Shown: piece after piece, positions 51,401-59,265 of the stretch
Position numbering within the stretch: the stretch's first letter is position 1
How the letters are laid out: each line of letters begins with the position of its first letter
Assembly: GCF_000826545.1 (NCBI RefSeq)
Contig: NZ_CDME01000010.1
Location: 307,019 to 371,018 of the forward strand
Length of the DNA: 64,000 nt
Reading direction: 5' to 3'
Origin: Kibdelosporangium sp. MJ126-NF4
GTDB lineage: Bacteria; Actinomycetota; Actinomycetes; Mycobacteriales; Pseudonocardiaceae
Made by a program: the position numbers and the translations under genes
The notes under the pieces: generated by a model
Seen by the model: the letters and a program-made list of their open reading frames with translations, nothing else
Database searches by the model: none
What the model was told of the DNA's origin: nothing

Positions 51401-51537
51401 TCCCGCACCAGGCGGGAGCTGCTGCAGCCGGTGCGCAGGTCGGCGGCCAGCACCGCGAGCAGGTCGCGCATCCGCGGGCCGGTGACCTCCCTGCCGAGGT
51501 AGGCCACCCGGGACAACAGGACGAGGTCGGTCGGCAC
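48433..51537 (-). CDS. AfsR/SARP-type large regulator
   Basis: A 1034-residue regulator. The N-terminus has an OmpR-type winged helix (LVRELWWDEQPANAAKALQI) and a BTAD domain to about residue 260. Then follows an NB-ARC ATPase with Walker A SIVGPGGLGKTRLA and Walker B LLVLDNCEHV, and a long TPR-like tail. AfsR-type proteins integrate signals to switch on antibiotic clusters. The GTG start gives a compact N-terminus right before the winged helix; upstream in-frame codons lack family character. It is head-to-tail with the SIP gene and convergent with the DrrB-like gene. Confidence 0.88.
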   Translation of the reverse strand: MPTDLVLLSRVAYLGREVTGPRMRDLLAVLAADLRTGCSSSRLVRELWWDEQPANAAKALQILVSRTRSQLGSGLISSTANGYRLALTESQVDASAVLLAGSASAQLLRDGDTAAAFDTAETGLAHWTDAEPGEHEPADPLSVLRAERMITYRSLVRTRALALSRLGDHAAAVGLLAEVFRDRPQDEEVLLELLRCEASTAGASVALTRYDTYRRSLRDELGTDPGHALQEMHLQLLNGSAPVVRSGVPHEPNALLGRDDDIVAVNRMMRSSRVTSIVGPGGLGKTRLAHTVSRQAEQHAVHLVALAGITSDDAVAGAVASALGVGDIHLSPLGMSAPPPDLLAGIVGALSHGPALLVLDNCEHVVRGVADLVHSLVSMTSDLRILTTSRAPLGLSSESVYLLPELSLPASVELFNHRAKASRPTVALDVDAVQRVCRELEGLPLAIELAAARVRVMSVPDIAARLTDRFGLLRGGPRDAPERHRALWAVIDWSWTLLDASGQAAMRTLSVFPDGFTAEAAAHVLGTGDAWEVLTQLTDQSLLKVADTPAGARLHMLETVREFSAAQRDAAETEEVGRQFVAWARDFGVTHHDSLFGEDLVPVARRIRAEQDNLLLALRHGLDRADGLAVTAIGAVLGCLWLVESNFARSTWLTEQTEQLLSRVRPEPEHVEVTRTAAVLATVNTFFMQGPRATRSLAVLRRLPLGAPDTVMRAAHTMLLAPTPLSTYDDQAPLLTWMASAVESFQRQHDSDLAGALAAAERMLAAATTLGGPLVRVFAHARIGELCLETDQGDRARRHLAFPLPIMSELGAPSSMVRVRWSLSMANLQAGDLDQAERWAEDAAVPGDDAIGLGLRAEVMLGRGQTEAGLRTWRWVADRLMPAEDPVLGIDRSLQEWWLLEAQSVTVVAHARYGRLDVVRDIATALPATLTDILTTRPSTLNFPVYGSMLLAIAAADIADGRPGAGMVALAERFRFSRGYQPTMSPASARDMAEQADKAAYADARSTYAALDSDSLLAAALAALQTRLATRDHA

Positions 51538-51578
51538 CCCGGTAGCGTGGTCCCCGGCGGCCTGGCCGCGCAAGTCGG

Positions 51579-52406
51579 TCAGGAGCCCTGCTCGGCCTCG
51601 ACCTGCTGGTTCCACTCGCGTTTGCTGGACTGCCAGCCGTCCTCGTTCATGCCGCGCCGCCAGTAGCCGGAGATCGACAGCTGCGCCATCGGGATCTCCC
51701 GTTCGACACGCAGGTAGCGGCGCAGTTCCTTGACGAAGCCCGCCTCCCCGTGCACGAACGCCTGCAGCGTTCCCGGCGCGAACTCCAGGCCACGCACCGC
51801 GGCGACCAGCTTCTGGCCGACGACCTCCTCGCCCCGGTACAGCCAGGTGACGTCCGCGTCGGCCGAGGTCTCCAGCTTCTGCACCTCGTCCTCGTCGGCG
51901 ACCTCGATGAACGCCTTGACCCGCGCTCCGGCAGGCATGGCCTCCAGCGCCGCCGCGATGGCGGGCAACGCGCTCTCGTCACCGGCCAGCAGGTGCCAGT
52001 CCGCCTGCGGGTCCGGCGCGTAACCACCGCCGGGGCCGTTGAACCGGACCACGTCACCGGGTTTGGCCCCTGCTGCCCACGGGCCCGCCACCCCGCTGTC
52101 GCCGTGGACCACGAAGTCGAGCCACATCTCCGGGACGTCCGGCAGCCAGCGGCGGATGGTGTACGTGCGCACCACGGGCCAGGTGTCCGCGGGCATCGTC
52201 TCCCTGATCACACCGACGTCGAACGGCTCCGGGTAGGTCACGCCCGGTTGCAGGAAGAGGACCTTGACGTAGTGGTCGGTGTACACGTCGGCGGGCAGCC
52301 CGGCCAGGCTGTCTCCGCCGACGACCACGCGCACCATGTGCGGGGTGAGCTGTTCCACACGGGTCACCACGCCCGCTTTCGTGTTGCGTCCACGCCGTTC
52401 TGCCAT
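51579..52406 (-). CDS. Siderophore-interacting flavoprotein
   Basis: A 275-residue SIP-family reductase. The FAD-binding segment TPHMVRVVVGGDSLAGL, then VRTYTIRRWLP, is followed by the NAD(P)H-binding domain (LAGDESALPAIAAALEAMP) and the C-terminal GYWRRGMNED. It would release iron from a ferric siderophore inside the cell. The ATG follows a short leader with TACGTT six bases before it, possibly leaderless. It is divergent from the TOMM-like precursor; a role in oxidising azolines is conceivable for a flavoprotein but not supported by homology. Confidence 0.85.
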   Translation of the reverse strand: MAERRGRNTKAGVVTRVEQLTPHMVRVVVGGDSLAGLPADVYTDHYVKVLFLQPGVTYPEPFDVGVIRETMPADTWPVVRTYTIRRWLPDVPEMWLDFVVHGDSGVAGPWAAGAKPGDVVRFNGPGGGYAPDPQADWHLLAGDESALPAIAAALEAMPAGARVKAFIEVADEDEVQKLETSADADVTWLYRGEEVVGQKLVAAVRGLEFAPGTLQAFVHGEAGFVKELRRYLRVEREIPMAQLSISGYWRRGMNEDGWQSSKREWNQQVEAEQGS

Positions 52407-52637
52407 GTCTACAACGTACGCCGCCCGGTGCCGGAAGATGATCGAGGACCACGTGTCGACTCGGTTCGCCAATTGTTCGATAACGTCGTTTTGTCCGAAC
52501 TTGCTCCGCCGAACGGGCTAATTCTGATATGAAAACCGCACAGGCGGTTGGTGAACGCTGCACTGTCGTCATCAGGATCCGTACACAGATCATTAAAGGG
52601 ACATGTTCGGTGCGAGTACGCGACGAATGGGGTCTGC

Positions 52638-52793
52638 ATGACTGTTCTCGACGACATCCGGGCGCAACTGGCCACCGGGAACGGGGGTGAGCACGCCGGT
52701 CTGGAGATAGACCGGTTCGATCACTGGCGCAACCCGGAGGACGCGATGGTGCGTCCGACCAGGACCGGCTGCTCGACCGGCACAGCGGACTGA
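52638..52793 (+). CDS. Candidate TOMM/azoline precursor peptide
   Basis: A 51-residue ORF, 2 bases before the fused cyclodehydratase gene. The acidic, helical N-terminal part (MTVLDDIRAQLATGNGGEHA) would be the leader; the last ~14 residues VRPTRTGCSTGTAD hold Thr41, Thr43, Cys45, Ser46, Thr47 and Thr49, all possible azoline-forming residues. ATG preceded by GGGG with a five-base spacer. The match of a short leader plus Ser/Thr/Cys-rich tail immediately before an E1-YcaO fusion is typical of linear azol(in)e-containing peptide loci. No database family was recognised. Confidence 0.72.
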   Translation: MTVLDDIRAQLATGNGGEHAGLEIDRFDHWRNPEDAMVRPTRTGCSTGTAD

Positions 52794-52795
52794 CC

Positions 52796-55060
52796 ATGGA
52801 GGAGGCCGGCCGGACGTGGCCGGTTGGGTTCAAACGCCACCTGCGGGTCGAGGTGGCAGTGGGCACAGGAGCCTACGTCTTCGGCGAGGACGGCGTCACG
52901 GTGCTGCGTGGCGCTGGAATCGACCTGGTCGCCGATCTGCTGCGGGACCCGCGACCAGTGCGGGACCTGCTCGCGGCGCGGCCGGGCGGGCTGACCCCCG
53001 ACCAGGTCGGCCAGCTGCTGGCCCGGCTGGCCGAGGCCGACCTGCTCTGCCATCGGCGGCCCACCGCCGACGCCGGTCCGGCGACGGTCGCGTACTGGGA
53101 GGCGGCCGGGATCGACCCGGCCGACGCCGTCGCCGGGATCGCCGGAGCACGGGTCCGGCTGGACGTCGTCGGTGACATCGACCCAGGCCCGGTCGCCGCC
53201 GCACTCGACGCGGTCGACGCGGTCGAGGTGGTCCGTGCCGGTCCGGCGGATCTCGCCGTGGTGCTGTGCGACGAGTACCTCAACCCGGCCCTCGCCGCGA
53301 TCGACGCCGCCAACCGCGAGGACGGGACGCCGTGGCTGCCCGCGAAACCGGTCGGCACCAAGATCTGGCTCGGCCCGGTGTTCACCCCGCCCGGCAACGG
53401 CTGCTGGCACTGCCTGGCGGCGCGGCTGCGGACACACCGCGTGGCCGAGGCCTCCGCGCAGCGCGCGCTGGGCCGTGACGGGGTTCCCGCCTACCCGCGT
53501 GTCGCCACGCCGACCGTGGCCGCGCTGGCCGGGCACTTCGTCGCGCTGGAGGCGAGCGCGTGGCTGGCCGGTCACCGTCACCCGGGCCAGCGCGGTGTGT
53601 GGACCTTCGACACCCTCGGCCGCGACGCCGAGACCCACGAACTGCGGCCACGGCCCCAGTGCCCGGTCTGCGGCGACGACACCCTGATGCGCGAGCAGGG
53701 CCGCGCCCCGGTCACCCTGACCTCCCGGCCCGCGGTGGACTCGGGAAACGGCCACCGGTCGCGCGCGTCGGCCGACACCTTCGCCCGGTACCGGCACCTG
53801 ATCAGCCCGATCACCGGGATGGTCAAGGAGATCCGGCAGGACCAGCGCGGCCCCGCGGTGTTCAACTCGTTCCGGTCCGGCGCGAACATCGCGGTCTCGG
53901 CGTTGAGCATGGACAATCTGCGCGCTGCCGTGCGCTTCGAGAGCGGTGGCAAGGGAGTCACCGCCATCGACGCGGAGGTGGGCGCGCTCTGCGAGGCGAT
54001 CGAGCGCCACAGCGGCACCTTCGCCGGTGACGAGGAGCGGATCAGCGCGAGCCTGCGGTCACTGGGCGACGAGGCGATCCACCCCAACCGCTGCCAGCTC
54101 TACCACGAGCGCCAGTACGTGGACCGCGAGGCGTGGAACGCCGCGCACGCGCCGTTCCAGTTCGTGTGCGACCCGTTGGACGAGGACGCGGCGATCGACT
54201 GGAGTCCGGTGTGGTCGTTGACTGATCAACGGTTCCGCCTGCTGCCCACCGGACTGCTGTACTTCAACGCGCCGCAGAACGCGGCGAACGCCAGGTACGT
54301 CTTCGCCGACTCGAACGGCAACGCCGCGGGCAGCAGCCTCGAGGACGCGGTGCTGCAGGGCGCGCTGGAGGTCGTCGAACGGGACGCGGTCGCGCTGTGG
54401 TGGTACAACCGTGTTTCCGCACCCGCGGTGGACCTGGCCGCGTTCGGCGACGAGTGGGTCACCGGCCTGCGTGACGTGTACGCCGAGATCGGCAGGGAGC
54501 TGTGGGTTCTCGACGTCACCTCGGACGTCGGCATCCCGGTGATGGTCGCGGTGTCCCGCCGTGTCGACCAGACGCCCGAGGACATCACGTTCGGCTTCGG
54601 CGCGCACCTCGACCCGCGGATCGCGGTCCGGCGCGCGTTGACGGAACTCAACCAGCTCATGCCGCCGCTGATGACCAGTGACGACGCGTACGGTTGTGAC
54701 GATGTGGACGCGGTCCGGTGGTGGCAGGACGCCGTTCTGGCCGAACACCCTTTTCTCGCCCCGGCCGCGCACATCCGGCCGCGCGGGCCACAGGACTATC
54801 CACGGCTCACCGCGGACGATCTGCTCGACGAGGTGAACCTGGTGCGCGCCAGGCTGGAGCGGCTCGGCATGGAAGTGCTTGTGCTCGACCAGACCCGGCC
54901 GGACATCGGGCTGCCGGTCGTCAAGGTCATCGTACCCGGCATGCGGCACTTCTGGGCAAGACTCGCTCCCGGCCGTCTCTACGAAGTCCCGGTGCGGCAA
55001 GGGCTGTTGCCGCGTCCACTCGGCTTCGACGAGCTCAACCCGTATCCGATGTTCCTGTAG
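52796..55060 (+). CDS. Fused E1-like/YcaO cyclodehydratase
   Basis: A 754-residue TOMM cyclodehydratase of the fused type (TruD/LynD-like size). The N-terminal ~90 residues match a precursor-recognition winged helix. Then an E1/ocin-ThiF-like part carries zinc-binding Cys pairs CWHC near residue 205 and CPVC near residue 294. The YcaO domain (~330-754) has the ATP motifs around FESGGKGVTAIDAEVGALCE, SLEDAVLQGALEVVERDAV and AVRRALTELNQLM. The C-terminus is FDELNPYPMFL, close to the catalytic Pro-rich tail of azoline-forming YcaOs. It should convert Cys/Ser/Thr of the upstream peptide to azolines. No SagB-type dehydrogenase is in the vicinity, so azolines may stay unoxidised. Confidence 0.88.
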   Translation: MEEAGRTWPVGFKRHLRVEVAVGTGAYVFGEDGVTVLRGAGIDLVADLLRDPRPVRDLLAARPGGLTPDQVGQLLARLAEADLLCHRRPTADAGPATVAYWEAAGIDPADAVAGIAGARVRLDVVGDIDPGPVAAALDAVDAVEVVRAGPADLAVVLCDEYLNPALAAIDAANREDGTPWLPAKPVGTKIWLGPVFTPPGNGCWHCLAARLRTHRVAEASAQRALGRDGVPAYPRVATPTVAALAGHFVALEASAWLAGHRHPGQRGVWTFDTLGRDAETHELRPRPQCPVCGDDTLMREQGRAPVTLTSRPAVDSGNGHRSRASADTFARYRHLISPITGMVKEIRQDQRGPAVFNSFRSGANIAVSALSMDNLRAAVRFESGGKGVTAIDAEVGALCEAIERHSGTFAGDEERISASLRSLGDEAIHPNRCQLYHERQYVDREAWNAAHAPFQFVCDPLDEDAAIDWSPVWSLTDQRFRLLPTGLLYFNAPQNAANARYVFADSNGNAAGSSLEDAVLQGALEVVERDAVALWWYNRVSAPAVDLAAFGDEWVTGLRDVYAEIGRELWVLDVTSDVGIPVMVAVSRRVDQTPEDITFGFGAHLDPRIAVRRALTELNQLMPPLMTSDDAYGCDDVDAVRWWQDAVLAEHPFLAPAAHIRPRGPQDYPRLTADDLLDEVNLVRARLERLGMEVLVLDQTRPDIGLPVVKVIVPGMRHFWARLAPGRLYEVPVRQGLLPRPLGFDELNPYPMFL

Positions 55061-55161
55061 CAGTTCCACCGTCGGCCGAAGCCACTCGATCGCCGCCCTG
55101 AGTGTTGCGCCCTGTCCCTAGAATGGTCATGTACGCCCCTCCCGGTCGTTGACCGGGTCTG

Positions 55162-57510
55162 GTGGACTGGGGAACAGGGGGAAGCGCATTGCTGGGGGCT
55201 GACCGGGAAGCGCCGCACCTGGCGCCGAAGCTGGCAGTCGGGATCGTCGCGGTCGACTTCTGCAGCTACAGCGCGTTCGGGCTGCTGCAGGTGATCGAGA
55301 CGGGCCCGAGCTTGCTGATGATCGCGCTCGCGGTGCTGTTGATGTCCTGCATGCTTTCCCTGCAGCTGCTGTTTTTTCACCGCTGGCACAACTACCTGGT
55401 GTTCGTGCTGCAGGCCGTTCTGGCGTACCTGCCGCTGATCTGGTTCGGCCAGGCGTGGATCGGCATGCCGAGCTTCCTGGCCGGGCGGGCGCTGCTGGTG
55501 CTGCCGTCGCTGGCGGGCTGGGCGCTGTTCGTGGTGATCGTGCTGACCACAGCGCTGGCACAGGCCATGGTGAACGACTCGACGCTGGATCTGGCGTACA
55601 CCACTGTCACCACAGTCCTGTTCGGGATGGCGATCTACGGGCTGGCCCGGCTCGCGGGCCTGGCGACCCAACTGCACGACGCCCGCAGCGAACTGGCCAG
55701 GTACGCGGTGGCGGACGAACGGCTGCGGTTCGCCAGCGACCTGCACGACCTGCTCGGGCTGAGCCTGTCCGCGATCTCGTTGCGCAGCCGGACCGCGCTG
55801 CGACTGCTGCGCCACCAACCGTTGCAGGCCAAGGAGGAACTGGCCGACATCCTCGACGTGGCAAGACAGGCGCTGGCGGATGTCCGTGTGGTGGCAGGAG
55901 GTTACCGCGAACTGTCACTCGCGGACGAATGCGCGACCGCCGAATCCATGCTCCGGTCGGCGAACATGGAAGCCACGGTCGACCTGCCGGACCTGCCGAT
56001 GCCCGCCCCGGTGCGTACCACACTGGCCACCGTGGTACGTGAGGGCGTGACGAACGTGTTGCGGCACAGCAAGGGAAGATACTGCGAGATCACGGTATAC
56101 CGCGACGGTGACGCCGTCGTGCTCCAGGTTGTCAACGACGGAGCCACGACAGCGCAGCAGGAACGCACGAACGACGGCAGCAGCGGCATCCACAACCTGC
56201 TGCGCCGGGTGGCCGAGCTCGGCGGCGAACTGCACGCGGGGCCGTTGGACGGCGGCCGGTTCCGGCTGCTCGCCCGCATCCCGCTGACCGCGGACGAGGC
56301 CACATCGGACGACGACGCCGTGCCCCTCTGGTCGACGCGGCGACCGGGACGGCTGCGGCGCGAACCGGCACGCAGCCTGCTGGCGGCGGTGTTGTGCATG
56401 AGTTGTCTCGCCGCCACGATCCACGTGTTCTACCGGGACGAGACACCGGCCGAGGTCGTGTTCAGCATCGTCTGCCTGGTCGCGATGCTGTCGGTGCAAC
56501 TCGGGTACTTCAGCCGCGCGGACATCCGATTACAGTCCCCGCAGGCGTACGCGATGCTCGGTCTGCTCGCGGTGCTGGTCTGCCTGCCGCTGCTGGTGCT
56601 GGGCGCGAACTGGGTCAGCCTGCCGGGACTGCTGGCGGGCAGCGCGCTGTTGGTGCTTCCGCCGCGCGTGGGGTGGGCGGCGTTCGTCGTCATTGTCGGG
56701 GCGACCAGTTGGGGCCGTGCGTACTTCGACGGGTTCGGGGTGAGCATGGCGTTCACCGTGATCTCCACGGTGATCAACGGGCTGATCGTGTTCGGGCTGA
56801 CGTGGATGTCGCGCCTGGTGACCGAGTTGGACAAGGCCAGGGTGGAACTGGCCCGCCGCGCGGTCGCCGCGGAACGGCTGCGGTTCGCCAGGGACCTGCA
56901 CGACCTGTTGGGGCACAGCCTGTCGGCGATCACGCTCAAGTGCGAGCTGACCCGCAGGCTGATCGCGATCGACGTCGCCAAGGCCCGTGTCGAGCTGGTG
57001 AGCATCCAGGACCAGGCCAGACAGGCCCTGGCGGACGTCCGTTCGGTGGCCAGCGGCTACCAGGACGTCTCGCTGGACGACGAGTCGCAGGCGGTCGGAT
57101 CCCTGCTGGCAGCGGCGGATGTGACGGTCCGGATGGACATGCGTTACGGCGAGCTACCGGCGCGGGTCCGTACCGTGCTCACGGCGCTGTTGCGTGAAGG
57201 CGTGACGAACGCGTTGCGGCACAGCAAGGTGCAACGCTGTGAGATCGCGATCCGGCAGCAGGGCGACATGGTCTCCCTGGAGATCATCAACGACGGCGTC
57301 CCCGTCGACGACAGCACCGAGGAGACCGACCTGGTCGGCGGCAGTGGCCTGCGCAATCTGGCCAAGCGGGTCACGGATCTCGGCGGCCACCTCTCGGCCC
57401 AGCCGATCACCGGTGGCCGGTTCCGCCTGAGAGCGACAGTCTCGGCCAGGTCAAAGCCATCCGGCTTCACGGGCGATCCGGATGGCGTCGAGCCGGTTAC
57501 GACCCTGTAA
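55162..57510 (+). CDS. Tandem-duplicated NarL-type sensor histidine kinase
   Basis: A 782-residue protein containing two complete kinases in series. Module 1: ~5 membrane helices (30-170), phospho-His195 in DLHDLLGLSLSAIS, N-box REGVTNVLRHS, G-box NDGSSGIHNLLRR. Module 2: ~5 helices (430-560), phospho-His580 in DLHDLLGHSLSAIT, N-box REGVTNALRHS, G-box GGSGLRNLAKR. The normal H in GHSLS is Leu in module 1, so the two modules may differ in activity. A single chain could act as an internal dimer. The start is uncertain: GTG at 55162, or TTG at 55189, which has GGGGGAA before it. The last 60 bases are antisense to the regulator gene. Confidence 0.85.
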   Translation: MDWGTGGSALLGADREAPHLAPKLAVGIVAVDFCSYSAFGLLQVIETGPSLLMIALAVLLMSCMLSLQLLFFHRWHNYLVFVLQAVLAYLPLIWFGQAWIGMPSFLAGRALLVLPSLAGWALFVVIVLTTALAQAMVNDSTLDLAYTTVTTVLFGMAIYGLARLAGLATQLHDARSELARYAVADERLRFASDLHDLLGLSLSAISLRSRTALRLLRHQPLQAKEELADILDVARQALADVRVVAGGYRELSLADECATAESMLRSANMEATVDLPDLPMPAPVRTTLATVVREGVTNVLRHSKGRYCEITVYRDGDAVVLQVVNDGATTAQQERTNDGSSGIHNLLRRVAELGGELHAGPLDGGRFRLLARIPLTADEATSDDDAVPLWSTRRPGRLRREPARSLLAAVLCMSCLAATIHVFYRDETPAEVVFSIVCLVAMLSVQLGYFSRADIRLQSPQAYAMLGLLAVLVCLPLLVLGANWVSLPGLLAGSALLVLPPRVGWAAFVVIVGATSWGRAYFDGFGVSMAFTVISTVINGLIVFGLTWMSRLVTELDKARVELARRAVAAERLRFARDLHDLLGHSLSAITLKCELTRRLIAIDVAKARVELVSIQDQARQALADVRSVASGYQDVSLDDESQAVGSLLAAADVTVRMDMRYGELPARVRTVLTALLREGVTNALRHSKVQRCEIAIRQQGDMVSLEIINDGVPVDDSTEETDLVGGSGLRNLAKRVTDLGGHLSAQPITGGRFRLRATVSARSKPSGFTGDPDGVEPVTTL

Positions 57511-58056
57511 CTTGCTCACGCTCGTGGTCAGGTAGTTGCGCACGGTGCCAAGGGAAAGGCTCAGCGACGTCGCGATGTCGGTGGGGTTCTTGCCGTCGGC
57601 GGCCATCCGGAGCACCTCGACCTCGCGGTTGGTCAGCGGGCACTCGGTGCCGCCCCACGCGGCCACCGCGAGGTCACCGTCGACCACACGTCTGCCCGCG
57701 GCGACCCCGCGCACGGCGTTGGCCAGCTCGTCGGCGGGCGCGTCCTTGAGCAGGAAACCGCTGACGCTGGCCGACAGCGCCCGCCGCAGCGTTCCGGGCT
57801 TGCCGAGGCTGGTCAGGATCAGAGTGCGGCAGGCGGGCACCCGGTGGTGGATCTCGCCCGCGGCGGAGAGGCCGTCCTTGCGCGGCAGGTCGATGTCGAT
57901 CACCGCGACGTCCGGGCGGGTGCGCAACGCGGCGGGCAGGATCTCGTCACCCGCCGCGACCTCGGCGACCACCTCGATGTCGGGCTCCAGGTTGAGCAGC
58001 GCGGCCAGTGCGCCGCGGATCATGTGCACGTCCTCCGCCAACAGGACTTTGATCAT
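57451..58056 (-). CDS. NarL/DesR-type response regulator
   Basis: A 201-residue regulator: receiver domain with acidic pocket LLAEDVH and phospho-acceptor Asp54 (VIDIDLPRKDG), and a C-terminal LuxR-type helix-turn-helix (LTNREVEVLRMAADGKNPTD, SLGTVRNYLTTSVSKL). It is convergent with, and overlaps by 60 bases, the tandem kinase gene, which is its probable partner. Because the two genes face each other, their levels may be linked by antisense transcription. Confidence 0.9.
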   Translation of the reverse strand: MIKVLLAEDVHMIRGALAALLNLEPDIEVVAEVAAGDEILPAALRTRPDVAVIDIDLPRKDGLSAAGEIHHRVPACRTLILTSLGKPGTLRRALSASVSGFLLKDAPADELANAVRGVAAGRRVVDGDLAVAAWGGTECPLTNREVEVLRMAADGKNPTDIATSLSLSLGTVRNYLTTSVSKLQGRNRLDAIRIAREAGWL

Positions 58057-58242
58057 CAGTTACCCCATTCACTGATGTTCCCTTGCCCGCGGCCGATCGG
58101 TTCGCCGGCGCAGCACCCCTCCCGCCCGGCCGACACTGCTTCTGACGGGCGTTATGTCTACTTTAGGCGTCCAGTTGGCCGGTGTCTGCGGCTGAGCACG
58201 CGAAGGGGCCTACTTCGGCACTTCGCGAAGCGAACAGTCCCC

Positions 58243-59028
58243 CTAATCTTCCGACAACAGCCGCAGATGCAGCTGTCGCAGCTCGTCACTCGGCTCCATA
58301 CCCAGCTCCTTGACCAGGGTTGTCCGCAGCTGGTGGTAGGTGTACACGGCCTCGCCGCGTCTGCCGCTGCGGTTGAGTGCCTCGATCAGATGTGCGTGCA
58401 CCTGCTCGTCCAGCGGGTTGTCGGTGGCCAGCGCTCGCAACTCGCCGAGCAGTTCCCGGTGCATCCCGGCCTCGATCTCCGCCTGGACGCGCAGGGTGTG
58501 CGCCTGGCGTTTGCGTTCCTGCAGTTCGGTCGCGTACGCGGAGAGGCGTGGACCGCATTCGACGTTCGCCAACGGGGGGCCGGTCCACAACGCCATCGCC
58601 GAACGCAGAATCGCGGCCGCTTCACCGAAACGGTGTTCCGAAATTGCTGTGCGGCCCTGTTCGCAACGTTCACGGAACTGGAAGACGTCGACCTGGACAG
58701 GGTCGACGTCCAGCAGATAACCGCCCGGTTCGGTGCGCACGAGACGTTTCGGGTCGTCGGTCATCGCGTGGTCGTCGACCAGCTTTCGCAAGTGGTAGAC
58801 GTAGGTCTGCATGGTCCGCTGTGCGGTCGCGGGCGGCGTGTCCCACCACAGCTCGCGGCGCAGCGAGTCACTCGACACTGTCGTTCCCGGCTGGGCGAGC
58901 AGCATCACGAGCAGCTGCAACAGTTTCGGCGCGTTCGGCGTGCAGTCCCTGCCGCGGAAGCGGACCTCGACCGAACCGAGCAAGGTGAATTCGAGCCCGT
59001 CCCCATGTGTGTGCCGGTCGGCACCCAT
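58243..59028 (-). CDS. SARP-family pathway activator
   Basis: A 261-residue small SARP: N-terminal OmpR-like winged helix (FTLLGSVEVRFRGRDCTPNA, RRELWWDTPPATAQRTMQTY) plus BTAD domain to the end (GEAVYTYHQLRTTLVKELGM). Such proteins activate antibiotic genes by binding direct repeats. The ATG is preceded by GGAG. A triple repeat with 11-base period sits just upstream, in the region shared with the divergent DAHP/amino-sugar operon, so self-regulation and activation of that operon are likely. Confidence 0.9.
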   Translation of the reverse strand: MGADRHTHGDGLEFTLLGSVEVRFRGRDCTPNAPKLLQLLVMLLAQPGTTVSSDSLRRELWWDTPPATAQRTMQTYVYHLRKLVDDHAMTDDPKRLVRTEPGGYLLDVDPVQVDVFQFRERCEQGRTAISEHRFGEAAAILRSAMALWTGPPLANVECGPRLSAYATELQERKRQAHTLRVQAEIEAGMHRELLGELRALATDNPLDEQVHAHLIEALNRSGRRGEAVYTYHQLRTTLVKELGMEPSDELRQLHLRLLSED

Positions 59029-59055
59029 CCCGTGCTCCTCTCATCCTCCTACTGT

Positions 59056-59083
59056 TCGAGAAACTGTCGCAAAGGTGTCGAGA
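59056..59083. promoter_or_regulatory. SARP-type direct repeats (11-bp period)
   Basis: TCG-starting hexamers TCGAGA (59056), TCGCAA (59067) and TCGAGA (59078) recur exactly 11 bases apart, one per helical turn, as in known SARP boxes. They lie 27-55 bases upstream of the SARP gene and about 180 bases before the divergent biosynthetic operon. Confidence 0.6.
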
Positions 59084-59265
59084 CATACGGCAGTGAAGAC
59101 GTCAACCCGGTGACAGTGAATAAGTACCGGTCGCGCGTATGAGCAATTCACACGCCATGGTGTCGATGCTGCTTCGACGGCAGTTCGAACACCCGTCCGT
59201 AGCTTTACTTCCAATGGTGCTGCGTCGCCGTCGACTCTGGGTAACGCCAGCTATTTGGGGAACGG

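Noticed and set aside
51579..52406. SIP-family flavoprotein as the azoline dehydrogenase of the TOMM locus
   Set aside because: It is divergent and shows normal siderophore-interacting motifs; SagB-type nitroreductase features are absent.
59139..59265. Short plus-strand ORF as a possible peptide gene before the DAHP synthase
   Set aside because: It runs on out of frame through the DAHP synthase gene; no independent stop, ribosome site or codon bias.
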